Positions 24,601-31,621 of a stretch of DNA of 64,000 bases are shown here, piece after piece. The translations under genes were made by a program, and so were the position numbers. Source of the DNA: Clostridium vitabionis. Its GTDB lineage: Bacteria > Bacillota > Clostridia > Lachnospirales > Lachnospiraceae. Every line of letters begins with the position of its first letter. The first letter of the stretch is position 1. The notes under the pieces were generated by a model. It did no database searches. It was not told the origin of the DNA and saw nothing but the letters and a program-made list of their open reading frames with translations. The stretch spans positions 101,203-165,202 of the forward strand of contig NZ_JADKQA010000003.1 of assembly GCF_015351765.1 (NCBI RefSeq), read 5' to 3'.

Positions 24601-24935
24601 GCGAGGCCAAGGAGGGCGAGGAGAGCACGCTGTCCGTCATGGAGGACGGCAAGATCAGCTATGTGATCTCGACCTCCGCCGACGGGCGCCTTCCGCAGCT
24701 GGACAGCGTCCGGATGCGCCGGAAGGCGGTCGAGCTGGGCATCCCCTGCCTGACCTCCCTCGACACGGCCGCGGTTCTCGCGCTGGCGCTCGAGGGCAAC
24801 TATAATGAGGACAATACCGAGCTTGTGGATATCGCGCATATCCGCCACGGGATCGCGGACGCGGAGAGTATGAAGGAGATGGAGGAGCCGAAGATCACCA
24901 TTCCGGGTTATGTCCTCCAGGAGAGAGATACGTAA
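21645..24935 (+). CDS. carB: Carbamoyl-phosphate synthase large subunit CarB
   Basis: A 1096-residue enzyme making carbamoyl phosphate from bicarbonate, ATP and CarA-derived ammonia. It has the usual duplicated ATP-grasp architecture. The first half opens with VMVIGSGPIVIGQAAEFDYA and contains RPAFTLGGTGGGIAQNEEEL. The second repeats this as VMVFGSGPIRIGQGIEFDFA near residue 551 and RPSYVLGGQNMIIAY. An MGS-like allosteric domain ends the protein (about 960-1070), with a short C-terminal tail. Length is close to the 1073 of E. coli. A 1-base overlap with carA and a downstream perfect hairpin terminator define a carAB operon. Confidence 0.97.
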   Translation: MPLNRNLKKVMVIGSGPIVIGQAAEFDYAGTQACRALKEEGLDVVLVNSNPATIMTDSAIADQVYIEPLTLETAKRIILKEKPDSILSTLGGQTGLNLSMELAKSGFLRENHVTLLGASPETIDKAEDRQCFKDTMEAIGEPVVPSEVVTTIEGAVNFAARIGYPVIVRPAFTLGGTGGGIAQNEEELRRISEAGLRLSPITQILVERCISGWKEIEFEVMRDGVGNVITVCSMENLDPVGIHTGDSIVIAPAVTLSDKEYQMLRTAALNIIESMGIEGGCNCQFALNAESSEYAVIEVNPRVSRSSALASKATGYPIARVATKIAIGYRLDEIPNEVTGETKACFEPALDYVVVKFPKWPFDKFVYGRRKLGTQMKATGEVMAIGRNFEQALLKAVRGAEISQHDMNMKSVQKMNDEELKNKILQQDDERIFAVYEALKRGTTVEEIHRLTMIDEWFLNKLLHLIDIENRLRRGPFTDELYREAKTYGFPDDVIREISGKSDFRHIPACYRMVDTCAAEFAASTPYFYSTFGEEDEAAEFIRKKTTGKPVVMVFGSGPIRIGQGIEFDFASVHCVWSLKKAGYEVVIVNNNPETVSTDFNVADRLYFEPLTPEDVMDIIRIEKPVGAVVAFGGGTAIKLTKTLVKYNIPVLGTSADSIDLAEDRGRFADLLNRLHMKQAPGATVFTEDEAIQAANRIGYPVLMRPSYVLGGQNMIIAYSDSDIHEYMKIILSHKIENAVLIDKYLMGKELEVDCISDGETVLIPGIMEHVERAGVHSGDSIAVYPSFLLTESQIERVIDYSIRLAYAMNTKGLINIQYVLHNDTVYIIEVNPRSSRTVPYISKVTGVPMVDLATRVMMGEKLADMGYTTGLYPYSDYYAVKVPVFSFAKLPDVDTALGPEMKSTGEVLGIAKSLEEAFYKGLVAAGFKMKHEGGVLVSVRDEEKKDLKNLVMAYLALGFRIYATRGTASYLNSVGISSKVVEKISEAKEGEESTLSVMEDGKISYVISTSADGRLPQLDSVRMRRKAVELGIPCLTSLDTAAVLALALEGNYNEDNTELVDIAHIRHGIADAESMKEMEEPKITIPGYVLQERDT

Positions 24936-24966
24936 AAAGTGCGGGGTTGAACACCTGCAAAAATTT

Positions 24967-25004
24967 AAAGAAAAAAACTCGTCTTCGGACGAGTTTTTTT
25001 CTTT
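24967..25004. terminator. Bidirectional terminator between carB and the AraC gene
   Basis: AAAGAAAAAAACTCGTC and GACGAGTTTTTTTCTTT form a perfect 17-bp palindrome around a TTCG tetraloop. A/T runs on both sides make it functional in both directions for these convergent genes. Confidence 0.93.
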
Positions 25005-25040
25005 AATATGACGAAAGCCGGAGACCCACGCCCCGGCTTG

Positions 25041-25970
25041 TCACTCGCCGGCCGGGGCGGTTTCCGCCCCGGAGAGGATCTCCTGCGCGAGGCGGGGGGT
25101 CTCCTGCCCGCTCCCGAAATCCGGGTTTTCCGCCTGCGGATTCTCCCGGTACCTGGTGGGGGTGAGCCCGGTGCCCTTCCGGAAAATCCGGGAGAAGTAC
25201 ATGGCATTGCTGATTCCCACGGAGTTCGCGATGGCGCGGATCGAAAGCGGCGTCTCGATGAGGAGTGCCCTGGCCCGGTTCAGGCGGAAGGACTCGAGAT
25301 ATTCCTGCGGCGTCTGGTTCATGTATTTGACGAACTGGCGGTACAGGGTGCTCCGGCTGACGCCGGCGTAGTTGGCGACATCCGTGATGGAGATCTCGTG
25401 GGAGTAATTGGCCTTGATGTAGGTGAGCGCCTTGCTGACGCTGTCCCGGAGGGCTTCCTCGGAGGATTTCCGCGGGGCATTGTCCAGCCGTGCGTCGAGA
25501 AAGAGGCAGAGGGCGAGGCAGAGCTCGCCGGTCATCCGGATGGAGGCGGCATAGGAGTTGCCGAAGGCGGCTTCGATCCGGCGCAGCTGCACGAGAAGCT
25601 CGCTGCCGAAAGGGATCTGCCGCATGACCAGGTTTTTCTTGGAAAATCCGGTCGCGCCCATCATGCTGGCGGCATCCACGCCGGCGAAGCCCACCCACTG
25701 ATATTCCCAGGGGGTGTCCGTGTCTGCCCGGTAGGTGATCTCCTCCCCGGGGAAGACGCAGAAGACATCTCCTGCCCGGAGCTTCTCGGTGCGCCCCTTA
25801 GCTGTGTAGCTCCCTTCGCCAGAGATAATGTAGTGGATCAGGTAGTGGTCCCGGACGCCGGGCCCCCACTGGTAGCCAGGCGGGCATTTCTGCGAACCGA
25901 CATTATAGACGCTCAGCGACACCAGGGACTTGTCACGCACCTTATTGCTGGACTTGTAAGTTTCTGCCAT
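25041..25970 (-). CDS. AraC-family transcriptional regulator
   Basis: A 309-residue regulator with an N-terminal AraC-type cupin sensing domain (about residues 15-160, including GPGVRDHYLIHYIISGEGSY and LRAGDVFCVFPGEEITYRAD). The C-terminal pair of helix-turn-helix motifs spans about 190-290, with ISITDVANYAGVSRSTLYRQ and IRAIANSVGISNAMYFSRIF. The final FRKGTGLTPTRYRENP is the AraC signature. Met 25970 follows GGGAGGTTTTGT. It is transcribed away from mglBAC across a 551-base gap, so control of galactoside uptake by a sugar ligand is likely but inferred. A family B repeat begins just upstream of its start. Confidence 0.93.
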   Translation of the reverse strand: MAETYKSSNKVRDKSLVSLSVYNVGSQKCPPGYQWGPGVRDHYLIHYIISGEGSYTAKGRTEKLRAGDVFCVFPGEEITYRADTDTPWEYQWVGFAGVDAASMMGATGFSKKNLVMRQIPFGSELLVQLRRIEAAFGNSYAASIRMTGELCLALCLFLDARLDNAPRKSSEEALRDSVSKALTYIKANYSHEISITDVANYAGVSRSTLYRQFVKYMNQTPQEYLESFRLNRARALLIETPLSIRAIANSVGISNAMYFSRIFRKGTGLTPTRYRENPQAENPDFGSGQETPRLAQEILSGAETAPAGE

Positions 25971-25987
25971 ACAAAACCTCCCAGCAT

Positions 25988-26037
25988 CTGTTCAGCACCC
26001 CGCGGGCTGCGGGGCGGCCAGGCGCCTGCACGCCTGG
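25988..26037 (+). repeat. Family B-like repeat next to the AraC gene
   Basis: It begins CTGTTCAGCACCCCGC, like the left arm of other family B elements, and continues into two hairpins (CCCCGC/GCGGGG and CAGGCG/CGCCTG). A right CTGAACAG arm is not visible, so it is a diverged or partial copy. Confidence 0.4.
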
Positions 26038-26440
26038 AAAACTTTACCGGCACAGGCGGCAAAAAGCGGCCGGGCTGTGATCATATTGCAACAAAAATCC
26101 TGCTTTCTGCGACATTCTTTTATTGATAATTTCTACACTATCAGGCAAAATAAAGTTAGTTACAGAAAACCGTTGTGAACTATCCTGACGATTTTCACGG
26201 CGGCATGGCGGAAAAACAGCAGTTTTTCACAGAAATGGGACACCAGGGAAGGCGGGACATTCCTGGCCGGGGAAATGGTCCGGAGAGTATAGTAATGTCA
26301 AGAATACTATAGCATATCCGGAACGATTTGTGCAAATTGTCTGTATGGCGGAAGTGACGGAGAGGGCGAAGGCAGGAGAAGGAAGAAAAGGCGCGGATTC
26401 TTAAAAGTGACCATATATTTTTCGTTTCCTCTTTCTTCTG

Positions 26441-26469
26441 TTGAGCATATCCGTCGGATTTGTTATACT
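26441..26469 (+). promoter_or_regulatory. Promoter of mglBAC
   Basis: TTGAGC (26441-26446) and TATACT (26464-26469) are 17 bases apart. The start of transcription would be near 26476, about 45 bases before mglB. Confidence 0.65.
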
Positions 26470-26521
26470 GACATTGTTGTTTATGGTGCAAAAACACCAA
26501 AATCTTAAGGGAGGTAACAAC

Positions 26522-27844
26522 ATGAAGAAACAGATGGCATTACTCATGACTGCAGCGATGGTTGCATCATTAAGTGCATGCGGCGGATCCAGCTCCTCCA
26601 GCAGCACGACGGCGGCAGCATCCGGAGAGTCGACGGCAGCGGCCTCCGAGGCAGCCAGCCAGGGTGCCGCAGCAGGCGGCGCTGTGGAGAACAAGGACAA
26701 GCCGGTGGTATGGTTTAACCGCCAGCCGTCTAACAGCTCCACCGGTGAGCTGGACATGACCGCACTGAACTTCAACAAGGATACCTACTATGTCGGCTTC
26801 GATGCTACCCAGGGTGCTGAGCTGCAGGGCGAGATGGTTAAGGATTACATCGAAAAGAATGCAGACACGATCGACCGCAACGGCGACGGCATCATCGGCT
26901 ATGTCCTGGCCATCGGCGATGTCGGCCACAACGATTCCGTAGCCCGTACCAGAGGCGTCCGCAAGGCACTCGGGACCGGCGTTGAGAAGGATGGCGCGAT
27001 TGATTCCTCACCGGCCGGCACAAACGCTGACGGATCCTCCGCCGTTGTCCAGGACGGCACACTTGAGGTTGGCGGCAAGAGCTTCAAGGTTCGTGAGCTT
27101 GCTTCCCAGGAGATGAAGAACTCCGCGGGTGCGACCTGGGATGCCGCGACAGCGGGCAATGCCATTGGCACCTGGGCGTCTTCCCTGGGAGACCAGATTG
27201 ATATTGTTGTTTCCAACAACGACGGCATGGGCATGGCCATGTTTAACGCCTGGTCCGAGTCCGAGAAGGTTCCGACCTTCGGCTATGACGCGAACTCCGA
27301 CGCGGTTGCCGCAATCGCGAACGGCTACGGCGGCACGATTTCCCAGCACACCGATGTCCAGGCTTACCTGACCCTGCGTGTACTCCGCAATGCCCTGGAC
27401 GGCGTAGATATCGATACCGGTATCGGCACGGCTGATGATGCCGGAAACAAGCTTCCGGATGATTCCTACAAGTATGTTGCTGACGAGCGCTCCTACTACG
27501 CGCTGAATGTTGCCGTAACCGCGGACAACTATCAGGACTTCACGGATGCCACCAAGACCATGGAGGATGTTTCCAAGCAGCTTGATGCTTCCACTCATCC
27601 AACAAAGAAGGTATGGCTGGACATCTATAACGCGGCAGACAACTTCCTTGGTTCCACCTATCAGCCGCTGCTCCAGAAGTATGATGACCTGCTGAATCTC
27701 GATGTTGAGTACATCGGCGGCGACGGCCAGACCGAGTCCAACATCACCAACAGGCTGGGCAACCCGGGCCAGTATGACGCTTTCGCCATCAACATGGTGA
27801 AGACCGACAACGCGGCTTCCTACACTTCCCTTCTTTCCCAGTAA
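26522..27844 (+). CDS. mglB: Galactose/methyl-galactoside ABC transporter binding lipoprotein MglB
   Basis: A 440-residue sugar-binding lipoprotein of the periplasmic-binding protein type I (ribose/galactose) class. Lipobox SLSAC places the lipidated Cys at residue 20, followed by a Ser/Thr/Ala linker. The binding fold begins near KPVVWFNRQP and includes TYYVGFDATQGAELQGEMVK, VVSNNDGMGMAMFNAW and FGYDANSDAVAAIANGYGG, which match galactose-binding proteins. The product is longer than E. coli MglB (332), partly from the linker and inserted loops. Met 26522 has GGGAGG upstream; an in-frame Met at 26441 falls inside the promoter. A hairpin and then mglA and mglC follow. The ligand is probably galactose or a galactoside. 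Confidence 0.9.
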   Translation: MKKQMALLMTAAMVASLSACGGSSSSSSTTAAASGESTAAASEAASQGAAAGGAVENKDKPVVWFNRQPSNSSTGELDMTALNFNKDTYYVGFDATQGAELQGEMVKDYIEKNADTIDRNGDGIIGYVLAIGDVGHNDSVARTRGVRKALGTGVEKDGAIDSSPAGTNADGSSAVVQDGTLEVGGKSFKVRELASQEMKNSAGATWDAATAGNAIGTWASSLGDQIDIVVSNNDGMGMAMFNAWSESEKVPTFGYDANSDAVAAIANGYGGTISQHTDVQAYLTLRVLRNALDGVDIDTGIGTADDAGNKLPDDSYKYVADERSYYALNVAVTADNYQDFTDATKTMEDVSKQLDASTHPTKKVWLDIYNAADNFLGSTYQPLLQKYDDLLNLDVEYIGGDGQTESNITNRLGNPGQYDAFAINMVKTDNAASYTSLLSQ

Positions 27845-27920
27845 TTTCCGGGAAATGGAGAAGTGCTGACAACTTAAGAATGACAGCTTAGTGTTTACAT
27901 AAGCAGTGGAAAAACGGGAT

Positions 27921-27949
27921 AAGGGAGAAGAAATTCTCCCTTTTCCTTT
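27921..27949 (+). terminator. Partial terminator between mglB and mglA
   Basis: AAGGGAGAA and TTCTCCCTT form a perfect 9-bp stem with a GAAA loop, followed by TTCCTTT. It probably lets only part of the transcripts read into mglAC, keeping the binding protein in excess (inference). Confidence 0.72.
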
Positions 27950-28071
27950 AAATTTGCGGGACCCGCGGTCATGTGCGGGCAGAATTCCTGTCCGCAGATG
28001 AATGCGGGTTCCGGTTTCCGGGCGGCTCCCCCTGGGGCAGCACCGGAAGATAGGATGAATGGAGTACATAC

Positions 28072-29577
28072 ATGGCTGAGCAGAAAGATGACATCGTCTT
28101 ATCGATTCGCGGCATGTGCAAATCCTTCGGGCGCAACCGGGTTCTCGACCACATCAATCTGGATGTGCGCCGGGGAACGGTCATGGGCCTTATGGGGGAG
28201 AACGGAGCCGGTAAGTCGACGATGATGAAGTGCCTTTTTGGCACATACCAGAAGGACGAGGGCGAGATTTACCTGAATGGCCGGGACGTCAATTTCTCCG
28301 GCCCGAAGGATGCCCTGGAAAATGGTGTGGCCATGGTTCATCAGGAATTGAACCAGTGCCTCGAGAGAAATGTCACCGACAACCTCTTCCTCGGGCGTTA
28401 TCCGGTCAATCACGGCGTGGTGGACGAGGGAAAGATGAAGAAGGAGGCCCGGGAGCTGTTCCGAAAGCTGGGCATGACCGTTGACCTGGACCAGCCGATG
28501 CGGAAGATGTCCGTCTCCCAGCGGCAGATGTGCGAGATCGCCAAGGCAATCTCTTACAATTCCCAGATCATCGTTCTCGACGAGCCGACCTCCTCCCTGA
28601 CTGTCCGTGAGGTCAGCAAGCTGTTTGACATGATGCGGATGCTCAAGGCACAGGGCATTTCCCTCATCTACATTTCCCACAAGATGGATGAGATATTTGA
28701 GATCTGCGATGACGTCGCGGTTCTCCGGGACGGCCACATGGTCATGAGCAAGCCGACGAAGGAGACCAACATGAACGAGCTGGTGGCCGCGATGGTCGGC
28801 CGCTCGCTGGACAACCGCTTCCCGCCTGTGGACAATACGCCGGGGGAGCCGATCCTCTCGATCCAGCACCTGTCCACGAAGTTCGCGCCCCATCTGCAGG
28901 ACATCACCTTCGATGTGAAGAAGGGCGAGATCTTCGGCCTGTACGGGCTGGTCGGCGCCGGGAGGACGGAGCTTCTCGAGACGATCTTCGGCGTGCGCAC
29001 GAGGGCGTCCGGCCGTGTCTATTTCCGGAACCGGCTGATGAACTTCAACAGCGCGAAGGAAGCGATCGACCACGGCTTCGCCCTGATCACCGAGGAGCGC
29101 AAGGCCAACGGCCTCTTCCTCAAGGGCGACCTGACGTTCAACACCACGATTGCCAACATGAACCATTATAAACAGGGCATTGCGCTCTCCGAGCCCAAGA
29201 TGGTCCGCGCTACGTCCCAGGAGATCAAGACCATGCATACCAAGTGCATGGGGCCGGAAGACATGATTTCCAGCCTTTCCGGCGGAAACCAGCAAAAGGT
29301 CATTTTCGGCAAATGGCTGGAGCGCGAACCGGACATTTTCATGATGGATGAGCCGACCCGCGGAATCGACGTCGGCGCAAAGTACGAGATCTATGAGCTG
29401 ATCATCCAGATGGCGAAGCAGGGCAAGACCATCATCGTCGTCTCCTCGGAGATGCCGGAGATCCTCGGCATCACGAACCGGATCGGCGTCATGTCCAACG
29501 GGCGGCTGGCCGGGATTGTCAACACGAAGGAGACCAGCCAGGACGAGCTTCTCCGCCTGAGCGCGAAATACCTGTAA
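28072..29577 (+). CDS. mglA: Galactose/methyl-galactoside import ATP-binding protein MglA
   Basis: A 501-residue double ATPase of the sugar ABC importer, about the usual length (506). The first domain has Walker A GENGAGKSTMMKCLFG near residues 42-57, signature MSVSQRQMCEIAKA and Walker B IIVLDEPTSSLT. The second has the typical degenerate Walker A GLVGAGRTELLETIFG near 299-314, signature SLSGGNQQKVIFGKWL and Walker B IFMMDEPTRGIDVGAKYEIY. The TRGIDVGAK motif is typical of the MglA/RbsA subfamily. The gene lies between mglB and mglC on the same strand, with a TGGAGT ribosome site. Confidence 0.96.
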   Translation: MAEQKDDIVLSIRGMCKSFGRNRVLDHINLDVRRGTVMGLMGENGAGKSTMMKCLFGTYQKDEGEIYLNGRDVNFSGPKDALENGVAMVHQELNQCLERNVTDNLFLGRYPVNHGVVDEGKMKKEARELFRKLGMTVDLDQPMRKMSVSQRQMCEIAKAISYNSQIIVLDEPTSSLTVREVSKLFDMMRMLKAQGISLIYISHKMDEIFEICDDVAVLRDGHMVMSKPTKETNMNELVAAMVGRSLDNRFPPVDNTPGEPILSIQHLSTKFAPHLQDITFDVKKGEIFGLYGLVGAGRTELLETIFGVRTRASGRVYFRNRLMNFNSAKEAIDHGFALITEERKANGLFLKGDLTFNTTIANMNHYKQGIALSEPKMVRATSQEIKTMHTKCMGPEDMISSLSGGNQQKVIFGKWLEREPDIFMMDEPTRGIDVGAKYEIYELIIQMAKQGKTIIVVSSEMPEILGITNRIGVMSNGRLAGIVNTKETSQDELLRLSAKYL

Positions 29578-29607
29578 ACTGCAGATCTGGAAAAAGGGGA
29601 AAAGAAA

Positions 29608-31257
29608 ATGGCTGAACAGATACTGACGACCGAGGAGATGGATGCGCTCCTCAAGCCGATTGACGAGCATGTCGGCGCGATCCAGAAGAAGATTGATGAG
29701 CTCCGCAGGGATGGTTCCTCGCAGGCAGCGATCCTCCAGAATGACATCGAGAGAATCAAAAAAGATGCCTTGTTGACGAAGGAGGAAAAGGATCAGGAGA
29801 TCGGGAAGATTTCCGCGGATCTGGCGAAGGCAAGGGCGGTCGAGGCGAAGAACAAGGGCGAGATCGACAAGCTCATTGGGGAGGCGGAGGCTTACCTCGA
29901 CCAGCACTACAATAAAGAGTATTTCGACAAGGTCAGGGCGAGCTGCGCTGCCGAGAAGATCCGCGCGAAGCAGAAGTATGACGAGAAAGTTGCCGGGCTG
30001 AAAAAGGAAAATGAGAAGAACCTTGCTTCCCTCAAGGATCCGCAGGAGATCAAGGACGAGAAGTACGTCTACAAGAACCGCCTGTTCGATGCCAAGATGG
30101 CCTATGACAAGGAAATCTCCGATATTAAGACCAAGGAACACGAGGCATTCACCCATGAGTACCACCTGATTGACCTGCTGCGCAATTCCAGGTTCACTTG
30201 GAAGCAGGCGAGGGCGCAGAAGAAGGAAAACCGGAAGTTCACCTTCAACCGCAGGACCTTCCTCCTGCAGAACGGCCTTTATATCGTCATCCTGATCATT
30301 TTCGCCATGCTGTGCGTGATCACGCCGGTGGTCAAGGGTGGGCAGCAGCTGCTGACCCCGACGAATATCCTGAACATTCTTCAGCAGGCCTCCCCGCGTA
30401 TGTTCTTCGCGCTCGGCGTTGCCGGCCTGATCCTGCTCACGGGTACCGACCTTTCCATCGGGCGTATCGTCGGCATGTGCATGACCACGAGCACCATCAT
30501 CATGCACCAGGGCAAGAACACCGGCGCGGTGTTCGGCAAGGTCTTTGACTTTACCGGCCTTCCGCTCGGGGTCCGCGTAATCATGGCTTTGGTGATTTGC
30601 ATCATCCTCTGCGTGCTCTTCACCTCCCTGGCCGGCTTCTTCATGGCGAGATTTAAGATGCACCCCTTCATCTCCACGATGTCGAACATGCTGATTATCT
30701 TCGGCCTCGTCACCTACGCGACCAAGGGTGTTTCGTTCGGCGCCATCGAGCCGGCCATCCCGAAGATGATCATCCCGAAGCTGAACGGCTTCCCGACCAT
30801 CATCCTCTGGGCGGTTGTGGCGATCTGCGTGGTATGGTTCATCTGGAACAAGACGACCTTCGGCAAGAACCTCTACGCGGTCGGCGGCAACCCCGAGGCG
30901 GCTACGGTTTCCGGTATCTCGGTATTCTGGGTAACGGTCGGCGCATTTGCCATGGCCGGCGTTCTCTACGCCTGCGGCGCGTGGCTTGAGTGCATGCGGA
31001 TGGTAGGATCCGGCTCCGCCGCTTACGGACAGGGCTGGGATATGGACGCCATCGCTGCCTGCGTTGTCGGCGGCGTATCCTTCACCGGCGGTATCGGTAA
31101 GATTTCCGGCGTCGTAGTCGGCGTCCTGATCTTCACCGCCCTGACCTACTCGCTGACGATCCTGGGCATTGATACCAACCTGCAGTTCGTGTTCGAGGGC
31201 ATCATCATCCTGACCGCCGTAACGCTGGACTGCCTGAAATACGTACAGAAGAAGTAA
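29608..31257 (+). CDS. mglC: Galactoside ABC permease MglC with N-terminal coiled-coil extension
   Basis: A 549-residue permease, more than 200 residues longer than E. coli MglC (336). From about residue 222 it is a normal MglC/RbsC permease, with about 8-10 membrane helices and the conserved GTDLSIGRIVGMCMTTSTII and FGKNLYAVGGNPEAATVSGI blocks. Residues 1-215 are hydrophilic and strongly helical, rich in Lys, Glu and Asp with heptad-like patterning, for example AIQKKIDELRRDGSSQ and IGKISADLAKARAVEAKNKG, and have no signal peptide, so they should be cytoplasmic. AAAAGGGGAAAAG precedes Met 29608 and the frame is continuous, so the extension is translated. It might contact MglA, a regulator or the membrane; no function is known to me. 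Confidence 0.92.
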   Translation: MAEQILTTEEMDALLKPIDEHVGAIQKKIDELRRDGSSQAAILQNDIERIKKDALLTKEEKDQEIGKISADLAKARAVEAKNKGEIDKLIGEAEAYLDQHYNKEYFDKVRASCAAEKIRAKQKYDEKVAGLKKENEKNLASLKDPQEIKDEKYVYKNRLFDAKMAYDKEISDIKTKEHEAFTHEYHLIDLLRNSRFTWKQARAQKKENRKFTFNRRTFLLQNGLYIVILIIFAMLCVITPVVKGGQQLLTPTNILNILQQASPRMFFALGVAGLILLTGTDLSIGRIVGMCMTTSTIIMHQGKNTGAVFGKVFDFTGLPLGVRVIMALVICIILCVLFTSLAGFFMARFKMHPFISTMSNMLIIFGLVTYATKGVSFGAIEPAIPKMIIPKLNGFPTIILWAVVAICVVWFIWNKTTFGKNLYAVGGNPEAATVSGISVFWVTVGAFAMAGVLYACGAWLECMRMVGSGSAAYGQGWDMDAIAACVVGGVSFTGGIGKISGVVVGVLIFTALTYSLTILGIDTNLQFVFEGIIILTAVTLDCLKYVQKK

Positions 31258-31282
31258 TTGTCCTCGGCAGGATATTCTTAGC

Positions 31283-31319
31283 GGGGCAGCCGCGCTCTCC
31301 TGGAGATCGCGGCTGCCCC
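31283..31319 (+). other. Strong stem-loop after mglC
   Basis: GGGGCAGCCGCG and CGCGGCTGCCCC form a perfect 12-bp stem. There is no T run, so it may protect the mglBAC mRNA 3' end. Confidence 0.55.
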
Positions 31320-31382
31320 ATCTGATCATGTCCAGCACATGCTTTGGGAGATCCCGCAGTAACCTCCATGATATTACGCAGA

Positions 31383-31424
31383 GCGCCCTGTGCGGCCGGA
31401 TGACCGGTATCGCAGGGCACTTTT
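31383..31424 (+). terminator. Probable terminator downstream of mglBAC
   Basis: GCGCCCTG with an inner CCGG and the matching CCGG and CAGGGCAC arms fold into an interrupted stem closed by an ATGA loop, followed by TTTT at 31421-31424. It separates mglC from the sensor kinase promoter. Confidence 0.55.
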
Positions 31425-31438
31425 GCGTGCCGCCTTTC

Positions 31439-31467
31439 TTTACGGCCGGCGGGAAATGAATTATAAT
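31439..31467 (+). promoter_or_regulatory. Candidate promoter of the GlnK/GlnL-type system
   Basis: TTTACG (31439-31444) and TATAAT (31462-31467) are 17 bases apart. Transcription would start at about 31474, exactly at the left end of a family B repeat, so the repeat would form the 5' leader. Confidence 0.6.
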
Positions 31468-31470
31468 TTT

Positions 31471-31564
31471 AACTGTTCAGCATCAACCGTGTGAGGAGCC
31501 GCAGGCGCCCGGAACCCCGCATCTCGCGAAGCAAAGCTTTGCGAGGTGTGGAGTCTGAACAGTT
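31471..31564 (+). repeat. Family B hairpin repeat, complete copy
   Basis: Perfect 10-bp terminal inverted repeats, AACTGTTCAG (31471-31480) and CTGAACAGTT (31555-31564), enclose an internal GGCGCCCGGAACCCCGCAT block and a CTCGCGAAGC/GCTTTGCGAG stem. The same ends and inner block recur at 36839 and 44711. It lies in the leader of the sensor kinase gene. Confidence 0.75.
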
Positions 31565-31621
31565 ATGCTCATTGGACGGCAGCACATACCGGAAAGGGGC
31601 CGCAAAACGGCGGAGGATGTG

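Larger units (their letters stand above)
25971..26521. promoter_or_regulatory. Divergent region between the AraC gene and mglB
   Basis: This 551-base gap holds no supported gene. A family B-like element lies at 25988-26037. An inverted repeat TATAGTA (26288-26294) / TACTATA (26305-26311), with centres 17 bases apart, is a candidate operator for the divergent AraC protein. The mglB promoter lies at 26441-26469. The remaining AT-rich sequence, 26090-26180, probably contains the araC promoter, but I could not fix it. Confidence 0.45.

Noticed and set aside
26195-26500. Open frame of about 100 codons on the - strand upstream of mglB
   Set aside because: It lies across the mglB promoter, has no good ribosome site and looks like chance.
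28099-31338. Very long open frame (over 1000 codons) on the - strand opposite mglA and mglC
   Set aside because: It mirrors real genes with clear motifs on the + strand, and its own translation has no recognisable domain. GC-rich third positions create such mirrors; the same applies to 32563-35169, 35340-37784 and 53275-55719.
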